This document shows positions 1 to 8,072 of a DNA stretch of 41,431 nucleotides, in pieces. The stretch comes from UMGS1851 sp900555605 (GTDB lineage: Bacteria > Bacillota > Clostridia > UBA1212 > UBA1255). A program made the position numbers and the translations under genes. The first letter of the stretch is position 1, and every line of letters begins with the position of its first letter. The stretch covers positions 1-41,431 of the forward strand of contig CABROF010000011.1 in assembly GCA_902472555.1 (NCBI GenBank), read 5' to 3'. The notes below the pieces were generated by a model. The model worked only from the letters and a program-made list of their open reading frames with translations. It ran no database searches and had not been told where the DNA came from.

Positions 1-1338
1 GGGGCTGACAGTGTCTATCTCAGTGATATTACATATCAGTCCTATGAAAACCGCGGAAATCTGGAACCGGGGCTGGATTGCTGCCACAGAAGCGGACAGC
101 CTATTGAAATTGCGGGGAATGTTTATGACAAAGGCATAGGGCTTCACCCCAAGGATACCAATGTCGTATCTGAGGTAGTATATGACGTCAGCGGATATTC
201 GTATGAGTATTTTACCGCAGTGGCGGGAAAGGTTTCGGATGCGGCAACCGGTCTTTCCACTGAAGATCAGCTGGCCTCACTGGCTAAAAGCAAAGTCCGA
301 TTTTATATTCTGGTTGACGATGAAGTAAAGGCAGACAGCGGGGCTGTAAAATACGGAGAGGCATATCGGTTTGTCGTCAATATGAAAGGGGCACGGAAGC
401 TCACGCTCCGGCTCAGCGACGGGGGAGACGGGATTTTTTGCGACAGCGCCGCCTTTGCGGAGGCCAAGCTGTGTAATATGACGGTGAAAAATATTTTCCT
501 GCAGCAGGCACCGGTCTTAGTTTACCGCCCGGGACAGTCCTTTGACGTGACAGGCGGTAAAATTGCGGCGGATTTCGGAAACGGAATGACGGAGCTTGTG
601 GATCTGACCGACAGCATGATTTCAGGCTATCAAAAGGACGCTGCGGGCCGGCAGACGGTAACGATTACATATAAAAACAAAAAAACTACTTTTTTTGTGT
701 ATGTGACTGAAGCGCAGCTGGATGTAACAGCACTGGACATGACTTCATGGAGCGTATTGAAAGGTTCCTCCGCAGAAGCACAGCCGGAGCGCCGTCCGGG
801 TATCAATACCCCTTATCATGCAGCAGGAAAGATTACGATTGCGGATATTGAATATGAAAAAGGCTTCGGCATACATCCTGCAGGCAGCACAAGTCCTGCG
901 GAGATTACATTTTCTATAGAAGGGCTGGGCTATACACACTTTTATGCAGTGGCGGGAAAGGACAAAAACTCCGGAAAAGATGTAGGGGAGACTGCCATCC
1001 GTACACAGTACCAAGGAAAATTTGAAATCCTGCTGGACGGAGAGGCTGCTGCTTCCAGTCCTGTAATGTTATACGGAGAGGCTTACGCGTTTATCGTACT
1101 GCTTGGCAATGCCAAAACGCTAACCTTGCGCGCCACCGATGGCGGCGACGGAATCAGCTGTGACTCCAGTTCTTTTGGAAACCCAATCCTTTTCCATATC
1201 ACAGAAGCTGTTCCGCCGTTGACAATGCCTGATCCTACGGTACCTGATGAAACAAATCCGGACTCCGGCGCGCTGCTTTGCGCGGCTGGCTGCTTGTTTG
1301 TAATTTGTACGGCCATTCCGAAAAAAAGGAGATTATAA
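1..1338 (+). CDS. NPCBM-domain cell-surface protein, 5' truncated
   Basis: The frame is open from the first base, so the N-terminus lies outside the window; 445 residues are visible. Two NPCBM-type carbohydrate-binding modules can be seen, at about residues 4-155 and 244-404. Each has the hallmark run 'kGiGlHP' or 'GfGIHP', then 'F.AvAGkD/S', an 'LLDGE'- or 'LVDDEVKA'-like strand and a closing 'L.DGGDGI.CD' motif. Between them (about 162-235) is an Ig-like segment with the bacterial Big_3 look. The C-terminus is a Pro/Asp-rich linker, a hydrophobic helix (about 421-438) and KKRRL. NPDSG just before the helix resembles a degenerate sortase signal, so cell-wall or membrane anchoring is inferred. 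NPCBM modules are usually attached to glycoside hydrolases, so the missing part may be catalytic. The domain calls are solid; the substrate is unknown. Confidence 0.85.
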   Translation, partial: GADSVYLSDITYQSYENRGNLEPGLDCCHRSGQPIEIAGNVYDKGIGLHPKDTNVVSEVVYDVSGYSYEYFTAVAGKVSDAATGLSTEDQLASLAKSKVRFYILVDDEVKADSGAVKYGEAYRFVVNMKGARKLTLRLSDGGDGIFCDSAAFAEAKLCNMTVKNIFLQQAPVLVYRPGQSFDVTGGKIAADFGNGMTELVDLTDSMISGYQKDAAGRQTVTITYKNKKTTFFVYVTEAQLDVTALDMTSWSVLKGSSAEAQPERRPGINTPYHAAGKITIADIEYEKGFGIHPAGSTSPAEITFSIEGLGYTHFYAVAGKDKNSGKDVGETAIRTQYQGKFEILLDGEAAASSPVMLYGEAYAFIVLLGNAKTLTLRATDGGDGISCDSSSFGNPILFHITEAVPPLTMPDPTVPDETNPDSGALLCAAGCLFVICTAIPKKRRL

Positions 1339-1350
1339 GCCGAAGCGGCA

Positions 1351-2075
1351 TCAGCAGAGTGGTCCCCGTGATTTTGCTTCTGCTTCAGGTGCTGCTGCAC
1401 TCCGTTCCACGGGAGTCAGCATAAAGCGGAATGTAAAATGCGCCTGCTCCAGCCGGTATTTGGGATCTAATTCCGGACCGCAGCTGTTCGAGCCAATGCC
1501 GCTCTGCTGAAAATCCAGGCATAATACGGAATATCCGGATTCCCTCAGCTCAAAATTGTGGGCCTTTTTTGTGAGCTCCTCCTGCGTATAGCGAGAAAAC
1601 TGGAAGCTCAGATTCCTTTCAAGGGCGTCGGCCCGCAGGCTGAGGGGGCCGCCCTCTGCTAAAACAAAGGCACAATCCGCATGGCTGCCGCTTTCCTGCG
1701 GGCCTAAGCCAAAATAAGTGACCCGGTCCATTTCAGCAGGCAGGAGCAGCCGGACACCAAAGCGCGGCAGATAGGGTATGCTCGTATTTCTTGTGACTTC
1801 GATTGCGGCGGTAACGATTCCTGCTCCGTCAATCGTCCAGATAACGTCTGCGTCCAGAATCCGCTGCAGAGAGACAGCGATCAGCGACAGCGTACTGCGG
1901 ATTGTTACGGTACGTCTCGTTTGCGCGGAATCCTCAGAGACCGCGGAACCGGCGGCAACAGCGGACTTTTGTCTTTGTGCATCTGCCATAACCTCTGTTT
2001 TGTATACGCGGCTTTTTGCGCGGTCATAGCCGCCGGCCTGCTGAGACGAACCACGCGGTCATTGTCCGTGGGCCT
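1351..2075 (-). pseudogene. lacZ 3' remnant (beta-galactosidase C-terminal domain), decayed
   Basis: The minus-strand frame 1989-1351 encodes recognisable GH2 beta-galactosidase C-terminal sequence: YFGLGP, then SRYTQEELTKKAH, then QSGIGSNSCGPEL and KYRLEQAHFTF. The family motif PTDNDR is found further 5' at 2072-2055, but in another frame, and a TGA (2058-2056) interrupts the frame used downstream, so at least one frameshift separates them. YFGLGP runs straight into QESGSH; the roughly 25-30 residues expected between them (ESY.D through PYxRPQE) are missing in frame. All upstream domains, including the catalytic barrel, are absent, because the AraC gene ends 25 bp away. This is a dead tail. 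The intact stop at 1351 shows that only the 5' part and an internal block were lost. Confidence 0.8.
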
Positions 2076-2100
2076 AGAGGCTTAGCGGCAGAGGCGGGAA

Positions 2101-2946
2101 CTATGCATGTGTACGGAACTGCTTGGGCGATTCGTTCGTATATTTTTTGAACATTTTGCTGAAATGGTGCTGATTGCTGTAACCGCACAGCAGCGCAATT
2201 TCCTGAATGCTGCAGGCTGTGCTGCTCAGCAGAAGCTTGGCCTGCTGCATCCGGATTTCCGTGCGGTAGGCAATGGGCGGACAGCCAACATATTTCGTAA
2301 AAAGCGAAATAAAATAATATTTACCTAAATTACACATTCTCGCATAGTCGTCAATGGTTTTATTTTCATGGTAGTTCCGGTTGATATCGTCGATTACGGG
2401 CAGCAGCGTTTCATGCCGGTCCGTCTCCGCCATATTTTGACTGGATTGCGTGTAGCGGGAGAACAGCGCGGCAAGATATTTCAGCTGGCCGGCGCAGCAA
2501 TCCTCGTAATGCTGTTTTTTTTGAAATCGTTCTGTGATAATCAAGGAGAAAATTTCCTTCAGCTGATTGAAAATTCCCACGGTATAGATTTTTCCGGACT
2601 GAAGAAAATAGTGCTCCAGCAGCGGACCGGCTTCTGCGCCCGTAAAACGGATCCAGTAGAGTTCGGCGCCTTCCTTTCCCAATCCGTAATACTGCGGTTC
2701 CCTTGGCTTGTACAGCAAAAGCTGTCCCGGCTTAACTGTTATTTCGTTTCCATTTATTTGTGCCGTCAGACTGCCGCGCCAGATATAAAGCAGCTGGTAG
2801 TCCGGCCTGCCCGACTGCCGCGCGTTCGGAAAAGCGGTTCCCGAAGAATGGTAGTAGCCGCAGCCTGTTACCAGCAGACCGTCTGCGCATACGCGGCTTT
2901 CCGGTACGGCTTCTGTTCGGTTGTATAATGGTTGTGTGCCCTGCAT
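2101..2946 (-). CDS. AraC-family transcriptional regulator
   Basis: 281 aa. The N-terminal half (about 20-140) has cupin-type sensor features: a '...YQLLYIWRGS' strand, then 'VKPGQLLLYKP', then 'LYWIRFTG'. These are typical of AraC_binding regulators of sugar catabolism. The last 100 residues are the double helix-turn-helix, with the signatures 'IQEIALLCGYSNQHHFSKMF' and 'ESPKQFR'. The ATG follows AAGGAG at good spacing. The gene lies directly upstream of, and in the same orientation as, the lacZ remnant, so it probably once controlled that beta-galactosidase or its operon; the target is now missing. The effector is unknown. It appears intact, with the usual length for the family. Confidence 0.9.
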   Translation of the reverse strand: MQGTQPLYNRTEAVPESRVCADGLLVTGCGYYHSSGTAFPNARQSGRPDYQLLYIWRGSLTAQINGNEITVKPGQLLLYKPREPQYYGLGKEGAELYWIRFTGAEAGPLLEHYFLQSGKIYTVGIFNQLKEIFSLIITERFQKKQHYEDCCAGQLKYLAALFSRYTQSSQNMAETDRHETLLPVIDDINRNYHENKTIDDYARMCNLGKYYFISLFTKYVGCPPIAYRTEIRMQQAKLLLSSTACSIQEIALLCGYSNQHHFSKMFKKYTNESPKQFRTHA

Positions 2947-3032
2947 ATGATCAGCTCCTTGTTATGCCTGCAATCAGCCTTTCCTATATATAATCATAAA
3001 ATACCGCGCCGTATTTTCAATAGGAATAAACA

Positions 3033-3392
3033 ATGGTTCAGGTAAAAATTGTGGCTGTTTTGCTCGCGTGTCTGCTTGTGCTCGGCGTGCTGCAGGCTAA
3101 CGCGCAGCTGACAATGAAAATCAACGGAACAACGATCCTCGACATTGATTTAACAAATGCAGATAAAGAAGGAGATTTCAGTCTGTTTACAAAGGGCGCG
3201 CCGCAGAATATCGGCATCATGGGAAATTATTGCGCGTTCCAGATTGAAAATATGTCTGTTGCAAATATCGGTTCCAGTTCGGATATCACGGATACCGGGG
3301 ATGCGAAAGAAGCAGTATGCCGGGCGGCTTTTCCGCCGCCCGGCCCGCGCTGCCGTGCTACAGGGTCAGCTCCATACGTCTTTTCTGCGTAA
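3033..3392 (+). pseudogene. Short secreted-protein ORF, probable C-terminal remnant of a lectin-like surface protein
   Basis: 119 codons. The first 25 residues read as a plausible Sec signal peptide: one Lys, a long Leu/Val/Ala core, then QANA before Q. After it comes a stretch resembling the last strands of a concanavalin-like domain (KINGTTILDIDL, then G.FSLFTKG, then A.QIENMSV) and TDTGDA, which looks like a worn sortase motif without its membrane helix. The final 30 codons are Pro/Arg/Ala-rich and cross the hairpin at 3319-3344, so they are probably not natural coding sequence. There is no clear ribosome site before the ATG and an in-frame TAA lies two codons upstream. It is either a small secreted protein or, more likely, a broken gene tail. 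Function unknown. Confidence 0.4.
3319..3344. terminator. GC-rich hairpin, possible terminator
   Basis: A perfect 10-bp stem (GCCGGGCGGC/GCCGCCCGGC) with loop TTTTCC. It lies 14 bp beyond the minus-strand GNAT stop. There is no real T tract on either side, only a T/C-rich stretch on the minus strand, so termination is inferred from position. Confidence 0.5.
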
Positions 3393-3831
3393 ACATGCCG
3401 CATTTTTCATAAAAATGAATGGCTTGCTCATTAAATTCCCATACGTTGAGCTCAATATTTTTACAGCCCTTCTTTTTCGCGTAATCCTGAATCCAATGAA
3501 AGAGCATAGTGCCGACGCTCTGCCCGCGCAGCGTCCGCTCCACAAAAAAATCGTCGATAAAAAGCGTCCTGAAATTATAGATCATAGGATGATCCTGGTA
3601 TTCGATCAATTTGCAGAATCCGTATCCGACGACGCGGTCATTGTCCACAGCCACAAAGACGGGGGTGCTGGGATTATTTATGATCGCCGCAAATTCAGGC
3701 TCTGAATATTTCTTGGAACCGGTACGAAAAATGTCCGGACGCCCTTTTCGATGCAACTCCGCGATTTCCTCCAGCATCCGCAGAATTGTCCCGCAGTCAC
3801 CGGGAACCGCTTGTCTGATCTGAATTTTCAT
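3358..3831 (-). CDS. GNAT-family N-acetyltransferase
   Basis: 157 aa. Start chosen at 3831 because GGGAGG sits just upstream and the protein begins in family style (MKIQIRQAVPGD). A longer open frame to 3972 would run through the promoter. GNAT features: 'VFVAVDNDRVVGYGF' (beta4), then 'LFIDDFFVERTLRGQSVGTML', carrying the acetyl-CoA pyrophosphate loop (R-G-Q-S-V-G-T), then 'IELNVWEFNEQAIHFYEKCGM', the usual alpha4/beta7 end. The closest remembered relatives are RimI/PhnO-like acetyltransferases of small molecules or protein N-termini. Substrate unknown. It is transcribed alone, away from pheS. Confidence 0.9.
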   Translation of the reverse strand: MKIQIRQAVPGDCGTILRMLEEIAELHRKGRPDIFRTGSKKYSEPEFAAIINNPSTPVFVAVDNDRVVGYGFCKLIEYQDHPMIYNFRTLFIDDFFVERTLRGQSVGTMLFHWIQDYAKKKGCKNIELNVWEFNEQAIHFYEKCGMFTQKRRMELTL

Positions 3832-3906
3832 AATTACCTCCCGTATTTTTTGAATCTCCGCACCGGGGTGCGGCAGAAGATCATATATATGATTGGCCTG
3901 CATGAT

Positions 3907-3935
3907 ATTATATAATCGCCGCGGCAGTAAAACAA
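3907..3935 (-). promoter_or_regulatory. Promoter of the GNAT gene
   Basis: On the minus strand, TTGTTT and TATAAT are separated by 17 nt, about 75 nt before the GNAT start. The leader between them contains a small inverted repeat (CCGCAC...GTGCGG, 3858-3873). Confidence 0.65.
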
Positions 3936-4043
3936 GCGTATTATTTATTTGACCGCGTATTTGACCGTGCAAGGAAATCTATCGTTCTATTGTTGCATAG
4001 GCTTATTGACAACGATAGGCGCCGGTCTGCCTGTTTTCGGCTG

Positions 4044-4072
4044 TTGACTTTATGCCATAATCCGTGTATACT
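4044..4072 (+). promoter_or_regulatory. Sigma-A promoter of the pheST T-box leader
   Basis: TTGACT, a 17-nt spacer and TATACT; the start point would be near 4079, exactly where the T-box leader begins. Confidence 0.85.
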
Positions 4073-4079
4073 ACCCAAA

Positions 4080-4390
4080 AATAAATATTTGCATTGCGTT
4101 GATGGAGAAGAGTAGCGATGTATAAGGCGTAACAGAGAATGACGCGGCGGCTGAGAGCGTCTGGGCGGCGTACATCTGCGAAGTTCCCTCCGGAGCTGTG
4201 TTCCTGAACCCGAGGCGGCGGAATGGCAATGAAGTCCTTCGGAAGGAAGTAGGGAATACCGGGGCAGACCGTTATATCTGTGAGTGTTTATCGACACAAA
4301 TGATGTTGTCCGGTAAGAAATTGGGTGGTACCGCGGAATTTTGTTTTCGTCCCTTTGCTGATGATACGCAGCAAGGGTTTTTTTATTTTA
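4080..4390 (+). promoter_or_regulatory. T-box riboswitch, phenylalanine type
   Basis: Leader between the promoter and pheS. It has the AGTA element in AGAAGAGTAGC and a stem I arm GCGATGTAT pairing with GTACATCTGC. The apical hairpin is GACGC...GCGTC with the loop GGCGGCTGAGA. Opposite the AGTA element is GAAG-TTC-C, placing a TTC (Phe) specifier at 4184-4186. The T-box GGGTGGTACCGCGG is at 4323-4336, followed by a terminator hairpin. Uncharged tRNA-Phe would pair with TTC through its anticodon and with the T-box through its 3' end, favouring the antiterminator and pheST expression. The Phe specifier matches the downstream gene, which supports both calls. Confidence 0.93.
4351..4390 (+). terminator. 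T-box regulated terminator
   Basis: CCCTTTGCTG pairs with CAGCAAGGG (one bulged T) around the loop ATGATACG, followed by TTTTTTTATTTT. It lies just after the T-box sequence and would compete with the antiterminator fold. Confidence 0.85.
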
Positions 4391-4481
4391 CGGAAATCAG
4401 GAAGACCGGATTGCCGGGAGAATCAGAATGATTTTCCTGCGGAATCAAGGCGATCAAATAAAAACGGAGGAAGGTAAGGAC

Positions 4482-5501
4482 ATGAAAGAAAAATTAGAAG
4501 CCATCAAAAGGGATTTTGCGCAAAAGGTTCAAAATGCGGATCTGCCGCAGCAGATCGAGGATCTGCGCGTGGCTTTTTTAGGAAAAAAGGGAGAACTGAC
4601 GTCCGTGCTGCGGGGTATGGGACAGCTCAGCGCCGAGGAACGGCCTGCAATCGGACAGCTGGCCAACAGAGTACGGGAGTTTATGGAAAATAAAATCAGT
4701 GAACGAGCGGAGCAGCTGAAAGCAGCGGCGCTTGATCAGCGGCTGGAGAAAGAGACGGTGGATGTCACCATGCCGGGACGGACTGTTCGAAAGGGCAGCC
4801 TGCATCCGCTGAATCTGGTCAGTGATGAGATGAAGGACCTGTTTATCGGTATGGGCTACTCGATTGCAGACGGTCCGGAGGTGGAATACGACTATTATAA
4901 TTTTGAGGCCCTGAATCTGCCCCAGGGACACCCTGCCCGGGATACCCAGGATACGTTTTATATTACGGACAAGGTCCTGCTGAGGACGCAGACCTCCAGT
5001 GTCCAGATCCGTGTCATGGAGCAGCAGAAGCCGCCGATCAAGATTATCTGCCCGGGCAAGGTATATCGTGCGGATAATGTGGATGCCACGCATTCTCCGA
5101 TCTTTCACCAGATCGAGGGCCTGGTGGTGGACAAGGGCGTTACCATGGGCGATCTGAAGGGAACCTTAGAGGTATACGCGAAATTTATGTTCGGTCCGGA
5201 AACAAAGATCCGCCTCCGGCCGCATCATTTTCCTTTTACGGAGCCCAGCGCGGAAGTCGATGTCTCATGCTGGACCTGCGGGGGAAAGGGCTGCAGAATG
5301 TGTAAAGGAGAGGGATGGATCGAGGTGCTGGGATGCGGTATGGTTCACCCCGAGGTGCTGCGCCGCTGCGGCATTGATCCCGAGATTTACAGCGGCTTTG
5401 CCTTCGGCATCGGCGTAGAGCGGACCGCCATGGCGCGGTTCGGCGTAACGGATATGCGGCAGTTCTTTGAAAACGACACCCGCTTCTTATCGCAATTTTA
5501 A
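4482..5501 (+). CDS. pheS: Phenylalanyl-tRNA synthetase alpha subunit
   Basis: 339 aa, the usual PheS length. Start chosen at 4482 (MKEKLEAIKRDF) after GGAGG; the open frame extends 18 codons further 5' without family similarity. An N-terminal coiled coil (1-90) that binds tRNA-Phe precedes the class II core: 'HPLNLVSDEM' (motif 1 region), 'KVYRADNVDATHSPIFHQIEGL' split across motif 2, and 'GFAFGIGVERTAM' (motif 3, Phe/ATP pocket). A Cys-rich insert (CWTC...C..C) near residue 265 is common in clostridial PheS. It forms the alpha2-beta2 synthetase with PheT, charges tRNA-Phe in the cytoplasm, and is governed by the T-box upstream. Confidence 0.97.
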   Translation: MKEKLEAIKRDFAQKVQNADLPQQIEDLRVAFLGKKGELTSVLRGMGQLSAEERPAIGQLANRVREFMENKISERAEQLKAAALDQRLEKETVDVTMPGRTVRKGSLHPLNLVSDEMKDLFIGMGYSIADGPEVEYDYYNFEALNLPQGHPARDTQDTFYITDKVLLRTQTSSVQIRVMEQQKPPIKIICPGKVYRADNVDATHSPIFHQIEGLVVDKGVTMGDLKGTLEVYAKFMFGPETKIRLRPHHFPFTEPSAEVDVSCWTCGGKGCRMCKGEGWIEVLGCGMVHPEVLRRCGIDPEIYSGFAFGIGVERTAMARFGVTDMRQFFENDTRFLSQF

Positions 5502-5540
5502 TGCCTGCAGTCATATCACAGTGAAAGGAATGAAAATAAA

Positions 5541-7985
5541 ATGAAAGCACCCTTGGAATGGTTATTGAGTTACACGGATGTAAAAATAAACGGCCGGGAG
5601 GAAATCCACGCGTTTGCCGGTGAGATGACGCTGAGCGGCACAAAGGTGGAAAGTGTGGAATCTACAGGCCAGCAGATCACCGATGTTGTGGTGGCCAAAT
5701 GTATATCGGTCAGAAAACACGAAAATTCCGACCATTTGATGATCTGTCAAATGGATGTGGGCGGTCCGGAGCCGCTGCAGATCGTAACCGGGGCGCCGAA
5801 CGTACGAGAAGGCGCCTATATCCCTGCGGCACTGGACGGCGCGGTGATTGCAGAGGGAAAGGTCATTAAAAACGGGAAGCTTCGGGGCGCAGATTCCTTT
5901 GGCATGATGTGTTCCTTTGAGGAATTGGGATTAGACGATAAGGATTATCCCGGAGGCATTCGGGACGGCCTGATCATTCTGCAGGATTTAGCGGATTTCA
6001 AAGAGCTTACAGAGCAGGAACTGAACGGTCTGATCGGTAAAAATATCATGGAAGTATTAGGCGCGAATGAAACCGTGATTGATTTTGAGGTAACCTCTAA
6101 CCGGCCGGATTGCTTTAGTATGATCGGCTTGGGCAGAGAGGCTGCCATTACCATGAAGGGGCATTTTCAGAAGCCTGCCGTGTCCGTAAAAGAGGAAAGC
6201 CCGATCCGCACAGCAGACGTCTTATCTGTAAAAATCGCCGCGCCGGAGCTGTGTCCGCTGTATGCGGCCCGGGTGGTTACGGATGTAAAAATCGCGCCCT
6301 CTCCGAAATGGCTGCGGAACAGGCTGCGTGCCGCAGGGGTTCGCTCTATAAACAATATTGTAGATATTACGAATTATGTCATGCTGGAATACGGCCAGCC
6401 CATGCATGCTTTTGACAAACGGACGATCCATGAGAATGAAATTATTGTGCGCCGGGCAGAGGACGGAGAAACGATCCGCACGCTGGACGGCCAGGATCGC
6501 ACCCTGGACAAGGATATGCTGGTGATTTCAGACTGTGCCGGCGCTGTGGCCGTGGCGGGCGTTATGGGCGGCGAAAATTCCGAGATTACGGCGGACACAT
6601 CGGAAATCATCTTCGAGGCCGCGGTTTTTGATGGTGTTACCGTACGCAGGGGCGCGAAAAAAATCGGTCTGCGGACAGAATCCTCTTCCCGCTTCGAGAA
6701 GGGGCTGGATCCTATAACCTGTTATGAAGCCTTGGAACGGGCGGCGCAGCTGGTGGAGCTGTTAGGCGCCGGAAAGGTCTGCAAGGGAATTGTGGACTGT
6801 ATGCCTGCGCCTAAAGCAGAGCGGCGCATTCCGTTTTCGCCGGAAAAAATCAACGCGTTTCTCGGCATACACGCTTCGGCAGAAGAAATGACGCATATTT
6901 TAACCCGGCTGGAATGCAGAACCGACCTGAATGCAGGCGTCGTCATTCCGCCGTCCTTCCGGGATGACCTAATCTGCAGCGCGGATATTGCTGAAGAAAT
7001 TGCCCGTTTTTACGGATATAATAAGATTGAATCGCGGCTGCTCACCGGGTGTGAAACCACCCTCGGACAGCGGAATCGAAAGCAGAAGCTCAGCGACCAG
7101 ATTCGTGCCGGTTTGTCTGCCATGGGGTATCACGAAATGCTGACATTTTCCTTCATCAGTCCGAATGTATTTGACCGGCTGCGGCTGCCTGCCGAAAGTC
7201 CGCTGCGGGATGCGGTGGTGATTCGCAATCCCTTGGGAGAGGATTACAGCATTATGCGTACAACTATGCTGCCATCTATTCTGGAATCTCTCGGCACCAA
7301 CCATGCGCACCGCGTTGCAGAGGCCAGACTGTTTGAGCTTTCTTATGTATATATTAAGCAAAGCGCGGACCCGGAGGTCCTGCCTGCACATCGGCAGCTT
7401 GTAACCTTCGGCGGGTATGCATTCTCCGACTTCTTTGCATTCAAAGGCCACGTAGAAGGCCTGCTGCAGAAGCTGAAGATTAAAAACTATGAATTTGAAC
7501 CGGAACGGGAGAATCCCTCCATGCATCCGGGAAGGACCGCCCGTCTGTATATCGGAGGCGAGGAGGCCGGATTCTTCGGCCAGATCCATCCGCAGACAGC
7601 AGAAAATTGGGAGTGCCCCGAGCAAACATATGTGGCGTGCCTGCTGTTTGATGTGCTTCTCAAGTATGCCGTGGATATCCCGAAGAATCAAGAGCTGCCT
7701 AAGTTTCCTGCCGTTACGCGGGACCTTGCCGTTGTGCTTGACAGGGAGACGCCCGCAGGGCATGCCGAACGGATCATCCGGGAGCGCGGCGGGAAGCTTC
7801 TGGAGTCTTGTACGCTGTTCGATTGCTATGAAGGCGCGCAGGTACCGGAGGGGAAGAAGAGCCTGGCCTATTCACTGTCTTTCCGTGACGCGTCCAAAAC
7901 GCTGACGGATGAGGATGTTAATAAAACGATGAAAAAGATTCTGAACGGGCTTGAGACGAAGCTGCAGGCTGTCTTGCGCAGCTAA
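5541..7985 (+). CDS. pheT: Phenylalanyl-tRNA synthetase beta subunit
   Basis: 814 aa, full length. Order of domains: N-terminal B1 with inserted tRNA-binding OB fold (about 40-155, 'ISVRKHENSDHLMICQMDVG'), B3/B4 editing domain (about 210-390, ending 'GLRTESSSRFEKGLDP'), B5 (about 405-480, 'IAEEIARFYGYNKI'), a class II-like inactive core, and C-terminal FDX-ACB domain (about 720-814, 'KFPAVTRDLAVVLDRETPAG'). It binds and edits tRNA-Phe together with PheS. It is 39 bp after pheS and shares its T-box leader. No disruption seen. Confidence 0.97.
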   Translation: MKAPLEWLLSYTDVKINGREEIHAFAGEMTLSGTKVESVESTGQQITDVVVAKCISVRKHENSDHLMICQMDVGGPEPLQIVTGAPNVREGAYIPAALDGAVIAEGKVIKNGKLRGADSFGMMCSFEELGLDDKDYPGGIRDGLIILQDLADFKELTEQELNGLIGKNIMEVLGANETVIDFEVTSNRPDCFSMIGLGREAAITMKGHFQKPAVSVKEESPIRTADVLSVKIAAPELCPLYAARVVTDVKIAPSPKWLRNRLRAAGVRSINNIVDITNYVMLEYGQPMHAFDKRTIHENEIIVRRAEDGETIRTLDGQDRTLDKDMLVISDCAGAVAVAGVMGGENSEITADTSEIIFEAAVFDGVTVRRGAKKIGLRTESSSRFEKGLDPITCYEALERAAQLVELLGAGKVCKGIVDCMPAPKAERRIPFSPEKINAFLGIHASAEEMTHILTRLECRTDLNAGVVIPPSFRDDLICSADIAEEIARFYGYNKIESRLLTGCETTLGQRNRKQKLSDQIRAGLSAMGYHEMLTFSFISPNVFDRLRLPAESPLRDAVVIRNPLGEDYSIMRTTMLPSILESLGTNHAHRVAEARLFELSYVYIKQSADPEVLPAHRQLVTFGGYAFSDFFAFKGHVEGLLQKLKIKNYEFEPERENPSMHPGRTARLYIGGEEAGFFGQIHPQTAENWECPEQTYVACLLFDVLLKYAVDIPKNQELPKFPAVTRDLAVVLDRETPAGHAERIIRERGGKLLESCTLFDCYEGAQVPEGKKSLAYSLSFRDASKTLTDEDVNKTMKKILNGLETKLQAVLRS

Positions 7986-8018
7986 CGTGCGCGGAAAATG
8001 CACTGGGAAGAGTGATAT

Positions 8019-8045
8019 GCGCGCCGCCCTGCGGCTGCGGCGCGC
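8019..8045 (+). other. GC-rich hairpin after pheT
   Basis: A perfect 9-bp stem GCGCGCCGC/GCGGCGCGC with a 9-nt loop. No T tract follows, so it may be an mRNA end-stabilising or attenuating hairpin between pheT and the next gene rather than a full terminator. Confidence 0.4.
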
Positions 8046-8072
8046 CGGCGATCATGAGAGAGGAGCGCTGTG

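Noticed and set aside
3979..4018. CTATCGTT...AACGATAG inverted repeat before the pheS promoter
   Set aside because: Eight-base arms with 24 nt between; no T run and no tie to a gene, so not listed as an element.
4198..4431. Open frame of 77 codons ahead of pheS
   Set aside because: It runs through the T-box, its specifier-distal stems and the terminator; the RNA elements explain the region.
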